From Phycisphaerae bacterium (GTDB lineage Bacteria > Planctomycetota > Phycisphaerae > Sedimentisphaerales > Anaerobacaceae): DNA of 64,000 bases. Of the stretch, positions 44,807 to 53,493 are shown one piece after another. Numbering within the stretch: position 1 is the stretch's first letter; every line of letters begins with the position of its first letter. Where the stretch lies: assembly GCA_017993835.1 (NCBI GenBank), contig JAGOLX010000008.1:109983-173982 (forward strand), given 5' to 3'. Under the pieces are notes generated by a model. The model was not told where the DNA came from. It was given only the letters and a program-made list of their open reading frames with translations, and searched no databases. A program made the translations under genes and the position numbers.

Positions 44807-44986
44807 CTATTCCACTTCCTGTGTGACGACCCGCAGGATCTCTTTCTCCCGTCGCTGGAGGACTTCGCCGAGAGCGGAGAGGCTCAGGCCGCAGATCGTG
44901 ACAATCACGGCTGATTCGACGGTGGAGAGAATCACATGTGCCAGTCTCGCCACCAACACGCAGGTCTCCGGCCACAGCGTCGCCAC
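44807..44986 (-). CDS. Possible small protein (59 residues) with a hydrophobic segment
   Basis: On the minus strand GTG at 44986 follows a strong ribosome site GGGAGGAGG by five bases and opens a 59-codon frame ending in TAG at 44807. The product begins VATLWPETCVLVARLAHVIL and ends ALGEVLQRREKEILRVVTQE plus a short tail. It has one hydrophobic stretch (residues 8-36) and a charged helix at the end. Third-codon GC is about 75 percent. It is convergent with the small gene at 44610 and divergent from the zinc-ribbon/PH gene. No family recognised; could be chance. Confidence 0.35.
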   Translation of the reverse strand: MATLWPETCVLVARLAHVILSTVESAVIVTICGLSLSALGEVLQRREKEILRVVTQEVE

Positions 44987-45141
44987 AACCGCCTCCTCCC
45001 GAAGATACGCCCCTGCACACGTCCGATAAGCAGAATTGCCGTCGAATCACACACCGCACTGGCCTTTCCGATGCCCAGTGGCCGATAAACAGAGTCGATA
45101 TGACGAACTGGCAATTGAGAACCCATTCGGATGAGAAGGCC

Positions 45142-45903
45142 ATGTCGCAGCAGGTGGATTCCGTGCCTGTGCCCAGGTCGCCCAGGACCCGGCACCGGAC
45201 GAAGGCGTGCCCGTTCTGCGCCGAGACGATCCGGTTCCAGGCGATCAAGTGCCGCTATTGCGGCGAGTTCCTGACGCCCGAACTCCGCAAGGCAGCCGCG
45301 AGGGGCCAACAGGACCCTGCGGAAGAGCAGCCCGAGGAACAGCCCGCCGAAGGAGCGGAAGAACAGCCCGAGAGCGATGTCCTCTGGTTTGGCAGACCCA
45401 GCCTGTTCGCGGTGGCCGGCGCCGCCGTCAAGATCGCCTGCCTCGTTGCCCTGTGCTGGGCGGCCTATCATTACCCGATCGCCAGGGTGATCTCGTATAT
45501 CCCGAAGGTCAACGTGCCGCCGGCGCGACTGATGCAGGTCGAACGCTGGATCGACCTGAGCGCCCTTGGACTGACGGTCGTCGCCCTGATGGTCCTGGCC
45601 TGGAAGATCGCAGTGGTCAAGAGCATCGGCTACGAGGTGACGCCGGACCGCATCGAGTGGTCGCGAGGCATCTTCGACCGCCAGGTGGACAACATCGACA
45701 TGTTCCGCGTGATCGACCTGAAGCTCCACCGCTCGCTGCTCGAGTGCATCCTGGGTATCGGCACGGTGGTCGTCATCACCAAGGACGAAACGGACCCCGA
45801 GTTCGAGTTCATCAAGGTCCGCCAGTGCCGGTACCTGTACGACACGCTGAAGGAAGCCGGTCTCAAGGCCGACAAGAAGCGAGGCGTCCTCCACCTGGAG
45901 TAA
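45142..45903 (+). CDS. Zinc-ribbon plus PH-domain membrane protein
   Basis: 253 residues from ATG 45142; ATG 45100 in the same frame is an alternative, and ribosome sites do not decide. A zinc ribbon of the type CPFCAETIRFQAIKCRYCG lies at about 23-41, then a Glu/Pro/Gln-rich linker. Two membrane helices (near 95-118 and 140-162) precede a bacterial PH-like domain (SIGYEVTPDRIEWSRGIFDRQVDNIDMFRV, then a VRQCRYLYDTL end), as in YdbS-like proteins. Function unknown; such proteins sit in the membrane with the PH domain in the cytoplasm. Confidence 0.8.
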   Translation: MSQQVDSVPVPRSPRTRHRTKACPFCAETIRFQAIKCRYCGEFLTPELRKAAARGQQDPAEEQPEEQPAEGAEEQPESDVLWFGRPSLFAVAGAAVKIACLVALCWAAYHYPIARVISYIPKVNVPPARLMQVERWIDLSALGLTVVALMVLAWKIAVVKSIGYEVTPDRIEWSRGIFDRQVDNIDMFRVIDLKLHRSLLECILGIGTVVVITKDETDPEFEFIKVRQCRYLYDTLKEAGLKADKKRGVLHLE

Positions 45904-45996
45904 CGCCTTCGCCCCCGGATGCCCTCAGGCCCGCCCACGCGGATTCTCCCAGGAATTCGTAACCGCGGATTCCTCGCAAACCACTATCACGGTATC

Positions 45997-48543
45997 ATGG
46001 CGAAAGTTGCTATGGGCGCATCGGAGAATCCATTGCCTGGGCTGGATCTCGGGGACGATCGCGGACTGGACAGACCGGGATCGGCGTCCCTGCTATTGCT
46101 CGCGGTCCTGTTCGTCGGGAGCGGGTGTTCCGCACTGATCTACGAGATCGTCTGGCTCCAGTCGCTCCAGTTGGTGATCGGCTCCTCCGCGACATCCCTG
46201 GGCGTCCTGCTGGGCACCTTCATGGGCGGCATGTGCCTGGGTAGCCTGCTGTTTCCTCGGCTGGTCTCTCCCCGACGGCACCCTCTGCGGGTCTATGCCC
46301 TGATCGAGCTGGGTATCGGCGTGTGCGGCCTGATCCTGCTTGTCGGCCTTCCCCACATCCACCAGCTCTACGCGACGCACATCGGCCACGGCCTGGGCAG
46401 CGTCGTCGTCCGGGCCGGGGTCTGTGCCTTGTGCCTGCTGGCGCCCACCATGCTAATGGGTGCGACGTTGCCCGCCATCGCGAGAAGGGTGCAGGCCACG
46501 CCGCGAGGAATCGCCTGGCTCGGCTTCTTCTATGGGAGCAATATCGCCGGCGCGGTCCTGGGCTGTCTGCTCGCAGGCTTCTACCTGCTCAGGGTCCATG
46601 ACATGGTGGTCGCGACCTGCGTCGCAGGGGCCTTGAACCTGGGCGTGGCGTCCATCGCCCTGCTCCTGACGCGATGCACGGCCCACCACCCGCCGGCAGG
46701 CTGTCCCGAAGCGACCCGCCCGCTCGCATCGCAGGCGCCCCGCCCCCGGCGTGCTGCAGCTTGCGTGGTCATCGGGCTTTCAGGCTTGTGTGCCCTCGGC
46801 GCCGAGGTCGTCTGGACCCACATCCTGTCCCTGCTCCTGGGCGGGACAGTCTACACGTTCTCCCTGATCCTCGCGGCCTTTCTCGTCGGACTGGGCATCG
46901 GCAGCAGCGTCGGGTCGGCCATCGCCCGCGACAGCGGTCGGCCGCGACTGGCCCTCGGCGTTTGCCAACTGCTCCTGACGCTCGCGGTCGCGTGGGCCGC
47001 CTACGCGTTGGGCGAATCGGTCCCCTACTGGCCGGTCGATCCGTCGCTCGCGAAGAGTCCCTGGCTCAGCTTCCAGATCGATCTGGTCCGCTGCTTCTGG
47101 GTGGTCCTGCCCGGCGCGATCCTCTGGGGCGCCAGTTTCCCGCTGGCGCTGGCCTGGGCAGGATCGCGAACCGCCGATCCCGGGCGGATCGTCGCAGGCA
47201 TCTACGCCGCCAACACGGTCGGCGCCATCGTCGGCTCGCTCGCCTTCAGCATGGTCCTGATCCCCTGCCTCGGAACGCAGAACAGCGAGCGGGTCATGAT
47301 CGCCCTGGCGGCGCTCGCAGCAGCACTGGCCCTGATTCCATGGGAGAAGTTGACAAGGTCAGAAGATGAGAAGGTGAGAACAGAATCGGCCCCCGCCCTC
47401 CGACCTTCCCACCTTCGGACCTTCCTACCTTCTCTCTTCGTCGCGGCAACAGCGGCCGTCTCGGCCCTGGCGACTCTCCTGATCTGGCAGACGCCGCCGA
47501 TCCCGCCCGAGTTGGTCGCTTACGGCCGACACCTCCCGACGCGGACGGGAACCGCCGAGGTCCTCTATGTCGGCGAAGGGAGAAACTCCGCGGTCGCGGT
47601 GACCCGTCTCGACGGGAACGTCACGAGCTTCCATGTCTGCGGCAAGGTGGAGGCCTCAACCGAGCCTGCGGACATGCGTCTCCAGCGGATGCTCGGGCAT
47701 CTGTCCGCCCTGCTGCACCCGAAGCCCCGGAAGGTCCTGGTCGTCGGCTGCGGCGCGGGAGTCACCGCAGGCTGCTTCGTGCTGCACCCCGAGGTCGAGC
47801 GGATCGTCCTGTGCGAGATCGAGCCGCTGATCCCGAAGGTCGCGTCCCGGTACTTCGCGAAAGAGAACTACGACGTGGTGAACGACCCCCGCGTCGAGAT
47901 CGTCTACGACGACGCCCGCCACTACATCCTCACGACCCAGCAGAAATTCGACGTCATCACCTCGGACCCGATCCATCCGTGGATGAAGGGCTCCGCCGCC
48001 CTCTACACGCGTGAGTACTTTGACCTCTGCAAGCGTCACCTCAATCCCGGCGGACTCGTCACGCAGTGGGTGCCCCTCTACGAGAGCGACGAGGACGTGG
48101 TCCAGAGCGAGATTGCCACCTTCTTCACCGCCTTTCCGGAAGGGACAATCTGGAGCAACGACATCAACGGCGAAGGCTACGACGTTGTCCTGCTCGGACG
48201 GATCGAGCCCCTGCGGATCGACGTGCCCGCCCTCCAGGACCGCCTGGACCGCGAGGACCACGCCCGGGTGGTCGAGTCCCTGCGCGAGGTGGAGTTCCAC
48301 ACCGCGCTGGATCTGCTCGCGACCTACGCGGGTCAGGGTCCCGACCTCGCGCCCTGGCTCGCGGACGCCCAGATCAACACGGATCGCAACCTGCGCCTCC
48401 AATACCTGGCGGGCCTGGGATTGAACGTGTCCGAAGGCCAGCGGATCTACGACGACCTGATCGCCCGTCGGAAGTTCCCCGAGCGTCTCTTCATCGCGCC
48501 GCCCATCGAGAAGCTCGAACTCCGCGACGCCATCGGGAACTGA
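45997..48543 (+). CDS. Fused MFS-type membrane / spermidine synthase-like protein
   Basis: 848 residues from ATG 45997 (ATG 46012 also possible). The N-terminal ~450 residues hold about 12 hydrophobic segments: SALIYEIVWLQSLQLVIGSS, MLMGATLPAIAR, GLSGLCALGAEVVWTHIL and GAILWGASFPLALAWAG. This is the membrane part found in fused spermidine synthase-like proteins. The C-terminal ~330 residues are a spermidine-synthase fold (VLVVGCGAGVTAGCFVLHPEVERIVLCEIE, DVITSDPIHPWMKGSAALYTREYF). Aminopropyl transfer is not certain for such fusions. Residues about 453-481 are encoded by a purine-rich then pyrimidine-rich tract (47355-47437) that looks inserted. Confidence 0.85.
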   Translation: MAKVAMGASENPLPGLDLGDDRGLDRPGSASLLLLAVLFVGSGCSALIYEIVWLQSLQLVIGSSATSLGVLLGTFMGGMCLGSLLFPRLVSPRRHPLRVYALIELGIGVCGLILLVGLPHIHQLYATHIGHGLGSVVVRAGVCALCLLAPTMLMGATLPAIARRVQATPRGIAWLGFFYGSNIAGAVLGCLLAGFYLLRVHDMVVATCVAGALNLGVASIALLLTRCTAHHPPAGCPEATRPLASQAPRPRRAAACVVIGLSGLCALGAEVVWTHILSLLLGGTVYTFSLILAAFLVGLGIGSSVGSAIARDSGRPRLALGVCQLLLTLAVAWAAYALGESVPYWPVDPSLAKSPWLSFQIDLVRCFWVVLPGAILWGASFPLALAWAGSRTADPGRIVAGIYAANTVGAIVGSLAFSMVLIPCLGTQNSERVMIALAALAAALALIPWEKLTRSEDEKVRTESAPALRPSHLRTFLPSLFVAATAAVSALATLLIWQTPPIPPELVAYGRHLPTRTGTAEVLYVGEGRNSAVAVTRLDGNVTSFHVCGKVEASTEPADMRLQRMLGHLSALLHPKPRKVLVVGCGAGVTAGCFVLHPEVERIVLCEIEPLIPKVASRYFAKENYDVVNDPRVEIVYDDARHYILTTQQKFDVITSDPIHPWMKGSAALYTREYFDLCKRHLNPGGLVTQWVPLYESDEDVVQSEIATFFTAFPEGTIWSNDINGEGYDVVLLGRIEPLRIDVPALQDRLDREDHARVVESLREVEFHTALDLLATYAGQGPDLAPWLADAQINTDRNLRLQYLAGLGLNVSEGQRIYDDLIARRKFPERLFIAPPIEKLELRDAIGN
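47355..47437. repeat. Low-complexity purine/pyrimidine tract inside the spermidine synthase-like gene
   Basis: AAGGTCAGAAGATGAGAAGG on one side and ACCTTCCCACCTTCGGACCT on the other side form a loose inverted repeat made of AAGGT-type units. It interrupts the boundary between membrane and synthase parts but keeps the reading frame (encoded SEDEKVRTE and RPSHLRTFLP). Confidence 0.6.
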
Positions 48544-48578
48544 CGGACCTCCGCTGACCGCGCGCGACCGAGAGAGTG

Positions 48579-48602
48579 GATTCCCGCATCGGGGGAACGA
48601 CA
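48579..48602. repeat. Solo half of the MITE/REP-like element
   Basis: GGATTCCCGCATCGGGGGAA followed by CGACA matches the inner palindrome of the repeat family at 27459 and 55471 with a few changes. The surrounding gap 48544-48774 has no gene. Confidence 0.5.
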
Positions 48603-48774
48603 GGATTGGATCTGCATTCATCACCGGTTTCCATGCCGTGGTTCGTGACTCGTGGCCCAGGGGGTGCATTCGGGTTTGAAATCCTCCGCCGGGTGCATTA
48701 TCCTGATGCGCGGGCCGGCGGGCAGCGCAAGCCGGGAGCTGTGAAATGGACAGGGTCTGTGGAAGGAACGAGCT

Positions 48775-48987
48775 ATGCGAAAGGTCAAGCTGATCGCCAT
48801 CGTCGTGCTGCTGGTCTTCACGATCATCATCTTCCTGCAGAACAGCGAGCCGGCGGAGGCCCGAATTCTCCTCTTGCACGTGCAGATGTCGAGGGCCCTG
48901 CTGCTGATGCTCACCTTTGCCCTGGGCCTGGTGACTGGGATCCTCGTTACGACCGTCCTGCTGAGAAAAAAGAAAGCGAAGACGTGA
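48775..48987 (+). CDS. LapA-domain (DUF1049) small membrane protein
   Basis: 70 residues, ribosome site GGAAGGAACG. Two hydrophobic segments (about 4-21 and 40-61) with the short loop FLQNSEPAEARILLLHVQMS between them and a lysine-rich tail (LLRKKKAKT). This is the standard layout of the LapA domain: KLIAIVVLLVFTIIIFLQN, then GLVTGIL. LapA in E. coli takes part in control of lipopolysaccharide synthesis, but stand-alone small LapA proteins in other phyla have no proven role. Single gene. Confidence 0.85.
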   Translation: MRKVKLIAIVVLLVFTIIIFLQNSEPAEARILLLHVQMSRALLLMLTFALGLVTGILVTTVLLRKKKAKT

Positions 48988-49065
48988 AACGATTGATGAT
49001 GGATGAAGGAGCGTTGATTTCGCGTGCGTCGCCTCGAACAGGCAAGGCCGTGTGGGGGACAACCG

Positions 49066-49584
49066 CTACTGTTGCTTCGCGAATGGTGGCCGGCGCAATA
49101 GCGTGACTGTCGCGGCAACAGTGAGAACGCCGGCCAAGATCAACATGACCCAGCGCATTGCTGCCTGCCTCACGGACCCACTTCCATAGGAGCTTCTCCA
49201 GGGTGCGAGGGCGCTCCACGTGTTCAGGTCATCGCGGTCGTTGCCGTTGGAGATCGTCTTGCCATCTTCGCCGCACGAGTAGATGCCAAAGCCATGTGGC
49301 AGCTTGGGGTCCGGGACATAAACGAGCTCACGCCCCCACCCGTCGCGCGGCAAATCCGAGGTTTCCAGGAAGTGCGTCCATGGAGAGCCGGTGGGCCAAT
49401 CTGCAGGCATCGCAACAAGGACACTCAGACCCTCCCTGGCCGTGGGTAGTCGGCCGGACGCCTTCGTGAATGCCCTCACCCCTGTCTCCATGAGTCGCAT
49501 GTTCGCCTCTGTCATGACGTGCTTCTCGCTGTCCAAAGGCATCGAACATGTCAGTAGTTGCAGGCATAGAGCTGTGATTCTCAT
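49066..49584 (-). CDS. GspG-like protein without prepilin leader
   Basis: 172 residues from ATG 49584 (GGAG upstream). The central part has the features of the type II secretion major pseudopilin C-terminal domain: GRLPTAREGLSVLVAMPADWP, LPRDGWGRELVYVPDPKLPHGFGIYSCGEDGKTISNGNDRDDLNTW. The N-terminus lacks the FTLIE leader and instead has a short hydrophobic start (MRITALCLQLLTCS). A membrane helix is at the C-terminus (MRWVMLILAGVLTVAATVTLL). The domain is thus carried by a tail-anchored or secreted-then-anchored protein and is unlikely to enter a pilus-like fibre. No other type II secretion gene is adjacent. Confidence 0.7.
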   Translation of the reverse strand: MRITALCLQLLTCSMPLDSEKHVMTEANMRLMETGVRAFTKASGRLPTAREGLSVLVAMPADWPTGSPWTHFLETSDLPRDGWGRELVYVPDPKLPHGFGIYSCGEDGKTISNGNDRDDLNTWSALAPWRSSYGSGSVRQAAMRWVMLILAGVLTVAATVTLLRRPPFAKQQ

Positions 49585-49807
49585 CCCGGTCCGCTCCACG
49601 ACAATCCTGTCTCTCACCATCCTGACTTGCACGCGAGCAGCGAAGATCGAGGCGTGCCTACTCTGATAGACACCGGCGCGGACCGGAAGTTCCGTCTTCT
49701 CGAACTGGCCGCTCGACTGACCTCCTGCAGGTGACGGATTCCGATCACGGCGATGCGGTGTGGGGAGGACACCCGGCTGCTGTCGCCGAGCATCTCGGGC
49801 AAGCAGC

Positions 49808-49878
49808 ACCTTCCTCTGCGTCTCTGCGTGAGTGGATTCGTTTCCGTTCGCGTTCTTCGTGACCTTCGTGGTTTCAAG
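49808..49878. repeat. Low-complexity repeat with CTGCGTCTCTGCGTG / TTCGTGACCTTCGTGG
   Basis: The gap downstream of the permease gene (49585-49885) contains CCTCTGCGTCTCTGCGTGAG and TTCTTCGTGACCTTCGTGGT, short tandem-like units of a kind frequently seen in intergenic DNA of large environmental genomes. No gene or terminator is evident in the rest of the gap. Confidence 0.45.
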
Positions 49879-49885
49879 GAGTCGG

Positions 49886-50899
49886 TCAGTCGCGTTTCCG
49901 CGTGAACAAGGCGTAACCCAGGAGCGCCAGCAGGACGATTGCGGAGGCGTGTTGGACTAGGCCGGGACCCATGTCGTGGACGTGTGTCCCGGCACCGATA
50001 TCGACGTGTGCGACGAGGGCGTCGAGGATGAGGCCCCCTGCCAGGGCGCAGGAGGCCACCGTGACGAGGTAGAGGATCGCAGTGCGTCGGCCCAGGGCGT
50101 TCCAGATCGTCGCCAGACCCGCTGCGTTCGTGGCCGGGCCTGTCATGAGAAAGACGAAGGCGGCGCCCGGACTCAGTCCGGCGGCGATCAGTGCCGCGGC
50201 CACCGGGACGGACGCCGAGGCGCAGACGTAGATCGGGATGCCGATCAGCATCATCACCAGCATCGCGGGCAACCCCCTGCCCAACCGGTCGGCGAAGAAA
50301 TTGTCGGGCACGAGGGCCGAGATGACGCTGGCAACGACCAGGCCGATCAGCAACGCCTTTCCGATGTTGCGAGGCAGAGTCACGAAGCCGTGCTCCAGAC
50401 CATCGCGGATTCTCCGCCCGAACGGCACGACGGGCTCGGGCTCCCGAGGCGAGTCCGCAGCGGCCTGCGTGGGCGATCCGTTCTTCCGTCCGGAGAGGTT
50501 TACGAGGATGCCGCCGACGAGGCCAGTCACAAGTGCCGCGATGGGACGAAAGACGGCGAACACTGGACCGAGGAGACTGTGAGTGACGAGAATGCTGTCC
50601 ACCCCCGTCTGCGGCGTGGAGAGCAGGAAGGCGACCGTCGCCCCCCGACTGGCGCCGTGTTTGCGCAGGGACATGGCGACCGGGATCACGCCGCAGGAAC
50701 ACAGAGGTAACGGGACGCCAAACAGCGACGCCTTGAAGATGGGTATCACGCCGACGCCGCCCAGATGCCGCTCGACCATCCGCCGGGACACGAACATGGC
50801 CATCACGCCCGCGACGAGGAAGCCGAACAACAGGTACGGCGACATCTCCGCAAACGTCGCCCAGAACCCCACAACAATCTGTCGCGGAAAATCAAGCAT
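49886..50899 (-). CDS. Permease, SO_0444-type Cu/Zn efflux family (DUF318-like)
   Basis: 337 residues with about eight to ten hydrophobic segments. The signature GVPLPLCSCGVIPVAMSLRKHGASRGATVAFLLSTPQTG (about 60-98) with the two cysteines is characteristic of the ArsP/SO_0444 permease group; the second half has TGPATNAAGLATIWNALGRR. A His-containing C-terminal loop (GAGTHVHDM) precedes the last helix. Members of this group export copper/zinc or organoarsenicals. It is the last gene of the Rrf2/Hcp operon, three bases after the ferredoxin-like gene. Confidence 0.82.
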   Translation of the reverse strand: MLDFPRQIVVGFWATFAEMSPYLLFGFLVAGVMAMFVSRRMVERHLGGVGVIPIFKASLFGVPLPLCSCGVIPVAMSLRKHGASRGATVAFLLSTPQTGVDSILVTHSLLGPVFAVFRPIAALVTGLVGGILVNLSGRKNGSPTQAAADSPREPEPVVPFGRRIRDGLEHGFVTLPRNIGKALLIGLVVASVISALVPDNFFADRLGRGLPAMLVMMLIGIPIYVCASASVPVAAALIAAGLSPGAAFVFLMTGPATNAAGLATIWNALGRRTAILYLVTVASCALAGGLILDALVAHVDIGAGTHVHDMGPGLVQHASAIVLLALLGYALFTRKRD

Positions 50900-50902
50900 T
50901 GT

Positions 50903-51652
50903 CTATGGTCCAGCATCTGCTGTCTGCCCGACTGTCAGGCGTTCGCTCCGCAGGACCTCGCCGCGAAGCGAGATCGTGACATCGTCGAAATACGCCGGGC
51001 GGCCGCTCAAGGCAATCGCCTCGCGGGCAATGCGGATCAGACCGGAACAGCACGGGACCTCCATATGCACTACGGTCAGGTTGCGAATCTCGTTGGATTG
51101 CAGGATCTGGGCCAACCTCTCGACGTAGTAGCGGGCGTCGTCGAGCTTGGGACAACCCGCTGCGACACTTCGGCCCTTGAGGAATCGCTGGTGGAAGTCT
51201 CCCATCGCGAAGGGCACGCAATCCGCAACGAGCAACACGTCCGCGTCGGCGAAATACGGCGCGGTCGGCGAGACCAGCTTCAACTGAACCGGCCAATGGG
51301 CCAGTTGCGAAGGGACGGCCTGCACGTCGTTCTGCTGAGCCGTGGGCTCGGCTCGGAACTGGTGCGCCAGCAGGCCGGGACAGGCGAATACCGGCTCAGG
51401 CTTCTTCGCTTCATGGCCCAGATGGGCCTTGACCGCCTGTTCGTCGAACGCGGAGGCCTCCCGCTGCTCGATCGTGATGGCGCCCTGGGGGCAATGGCCC
51501 AGGCAGGCGCCGAGACCGTCGCAATAGGAGTCGCTGACGAGCTTCGCCTTGCCGTTGACGATCCGGATCGCCCCTTCGGCACAGGCGGTCGCGCAGAGCC
51601 CACATCCGTTACATCTGCTCTCATCGATCTTGACGATGTTTCGCACTGCCAT
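50903..51652 (-). CDS. 4Fe-4S dicluster ferredoxin-type protein
   Basis: 249 residues. The N-terminal ferredoxin domain has CNGCGLCATAC (Cys14, 17, 20, 24) and a modified second cluster site CDGLGACLGHCP (Cys44, 50, 54). The remaining ~170 residues form a domain with ADVLLVADCVPFAMGDFHQRF, GRSVAAGCPKLDD and HMEVPCCSGLIRIAREAI, with further cysteines. This architecture is often found next to hybrid-cluster protein genes, where it may pass electrons to Hcp. It lies 134 bp downstream of hcp and just before the permease gene. Confidence 0.85.
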   Translation of the reverse strand: MAVRNIVKIDESRCNGCGLCATACAEGAIRIVNGKAKLVSDSYCDGLGACLGHCPQGAITIEQREASAFDEQAVKAHLGHEAKKPEPVFACPGLLAHQFRAEPTAQQNDVQAVPSQLAHWPVQLKLVSPTAPYFADADVLLVADCVPFAMGDFHQRFLKGRSVAAGCPKLDDARYYVERLAQILQSNEIRNLTVVHMEVPCCSGLIRIAREAIALSGRPAYFDDVTISLRGEVLRSERLTVGQTADAGP

Positions 51653-51688
51653 AGATCATCCCCAACGATTCTGTTCATAGTGACCATG

Positions 51689-51758
51689 TAGGGTGGGTTC
51701 TCAACCCACGCGTTCACCCGGTCGGCGTTCTGACGCGTGGGTCAAGGACCCACCCTAC
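51689..51758. repeat. Inverted-repeat element between hcp and ferredoxin genes
   Basis: TAGGGTGGGTTCTCAACCCA at the left and TGGGTCAAGGACCCACCCTA at the right are inverted copies around a centre of about 30 bp, so the transcript would fold into a long hairpin. The element resembles common short dispersed repeats with TAGGGTGGG ends. It lies inside the operon and may lower expression of the downstream ferredoxin and permease genes relative to hcp. Confidence 0.7.
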
Positions 51759-51786
51759 GAGTACCGCGAGCATGTACCGTCCCGCA

Positions 51787-53442
51787 TTACGCGGCCAGGG
51801 TCGCCGCGAGATCCTCTTGGACCGTGCTGATCGGCTTGATGCCGAACTTCTCGACGAGGATCGCGAGGACTTCCGGCGTAACGAACGCGGGCAGGCTCGG
51901 TCCCAGGCGGATGTTCTTGATGCCCAGGTGCAGCAGGGTCAGCAGAATCGCCACCGCCTTCTGCTCGAACCAGGACAGGATCAGCGACAGCGGCAGGTCA
52001 TTGACTCCACAGTTGAAGGCGCCGGCCAGGGCCACCGCGATCTGGACCGCAGAGTAGGCATCGTTGCACTGTCCGACATCCAGCAGACGCGGGATGCCGT
52101 CGATCGCGCCAAAGTCGAGCTTGTTGAAGCGGTACTTGCCGCAGGCGAGGGTCAGGATCACGCAGTCGTTCGGGACCTGCTCGGCGAACTCGGTGTAGTA
52201 GTTGCGGCCGGCCTTGGCGCCGTCGCAGCCGCCGATCAGGTAGAAGTGACGGATCTTGCCTTGCTTGACGAGGTCGATCACCTTGCCAGCGACGCTCATG
52301 ACCGTATTGCGGCCGAAACCGACGGTGATGTACTCGGCGGGCTCGTCCGCGGCGAATCCCGGCGCCGCCAGCGCCGCCTTGATGACCGGCGTGAAATCGC
52401 CGTTGGCGATGTGCGCCACGCCGGGCCAGCCCACAAGACCCGATGTGAAGATCCGGCCTTTGTAGCCGTCCTTGGGCATCTGGATGCAGTTCGTTGTCAT
52501 CAGGATGGCGCCGGGGAAGGCGTCGAACTCGGTCCGCTGGACCTGCCAGGCGCCGCCGTAGTTGCCGACGAGGTGCTTGTACTTCTTGAGGGCGGGATAC
52601 GCGTTGCAGGGCAGCATCTCGCCGTGCGTATAGACGTTGATGCCCTTGCCCTCGGTCTGCTTGAGCAGCAAATCGAGGTCCTTCAGGTCGTGGCCCGAGA
52701 CGAGGATACACTTGCCCTTGACCGGGGTGATGCGGGCCTGCGTCGGCTCGGGATGCCCGTAGGCGCCGGTATTGGCAGCGTCGAGCAGTTCCATGGCCTT
52801 GAGGTTGATCTCGCCGGTCTTGAGGGCCCGGCCCAGCAGTTCGTTGGCGTCGGTCGGCTTGCGGGTCAAGTAGTCGAGCATCTCGTGGATCGCCGCATAG
52901 AGCGGCTCGTCCACCTTGCCCAGGATCTCGGCGTGGTCGGCATAGGCGGCGGCACCCTTGAGACCATACACGATCAACTCCTGCACGCCCGCGACGGTGG
53001 CGCCCAGCTTCGCGATCCGTTTGTCGATGGAAACCTCGCCCCCCTTGCGGATCAGCCCGGCCAGGTCGTTCGTGCCCTCCCACCAGGCGACGGGACAGTC
53101 GAGCTTCTCCGGGGTTTTGCCGGCCTTCTTCGCCGCCGCTTCGTAGAGGCCCTTGGCCTTCGTCCGAATCGTGGCGGCCTGGGTCATGTACTCCTGGAAC
53201 CGCTGCGGATCGAAGTTCACATTCGTCAGCGTGGTGAAGAGCGCCTTGACGACGAACACGTCCACATCACGATCCCGCGCCCCCAGTACGGCGGCTCGAT
53301 GGGCGTAGCGTGCGATGTCCTTCACCGCGTAAACCAGCAAATCCTGCAACGCGGCAGTTTCCGCGTCCTTCCCGCACACGCCGCGTGCGGTGCAGGAAAC
53401 CCCTTTGGCAGTTTGTTCACACTGGTAACAATACATCTCCAT
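51787..53442 (-). CDS. hcp: Hybrid-cluster protein (hydroxylamine reductase)
   Basis: 551 residues from ATG 53442, with AGGAGAG upstream. The N-terminal cysteines MEMYCYQCEQTAKGVSC and ARGVCGK have the spacing C-x2-C-x8-C-x5-C that binds a 4Fe-4S cluster in the anaerobe-type Hcp. Ligands of the hybrid cluster lie in GHDLKDLD, THGEMLPCNAYP, TTNCIQMP, LACGKYRFNKLDFG and GQCNDAYSAVQIA. The protein reduces nitric oxide or hydroxylamine and is induced by nitrosative stress. It is preceded by two cupins and a Rrf2 regulator and followed by a ferredoxin-like protein. Confidence 0.96.
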   Translation of the reverse strand: MEMYCYQCEQTAKGVSCTARGVCGKDAETAALQDLLVYAVKDIARYAHRAAVLGARDRDVDVFVVKALFTTLTNVNFDPQRFQEYMTQAATIRTKAKGLYEAAAKKAGKTPEKLDCPVAWWEGTNDLAGLIRKGGEVSIDKRIAKLGATVAGVQELIVYGLKGAAAYADHAEILGKVDEPLYAAIHEMLDYLTRKPTDANELLGRALKTGEINLKAMELLDAANTGAYGHPEPTQARITPVKGKCILVSGHDLKDLDLLLKQTEGKGINVYTHGEMLPCNAYPALKKYKHLVGNYGGAWQVQRTEFDAFPGAILMTTNCIQMPKDGYKGRIFTSGLVGWPGVAHIANGDFTPVIKAALAAPGFAADEPAEYITVGFGRNTVMSVAGKVIDLVKQGKIRHFYLIGGCDGAKAGRNYYTEFAEQVPNDCVILTLACGKYRFNKLDFGAIDGIPRLLDVGQCNDAYSAVQIAVALAGAFNCGVNDLPLSLILSWFEQKAVAILLTLLHLGIKNIRLGPSLPAFVTPEVLAILVEKFGIKPISTVQEDLAATLAA

Positions 53443-53493
53443 ACCACACTCTCCTGTCATACCTCTATTCCGTTCCTATCGATGGGCGGCGAC

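Noticed and set aside
44460..45248. 262-codon minus-strand frame
   Set aside because: It overlaps the zinc-ribbon gene and both small ORFs, has no ribosome site and no recognisable domain.
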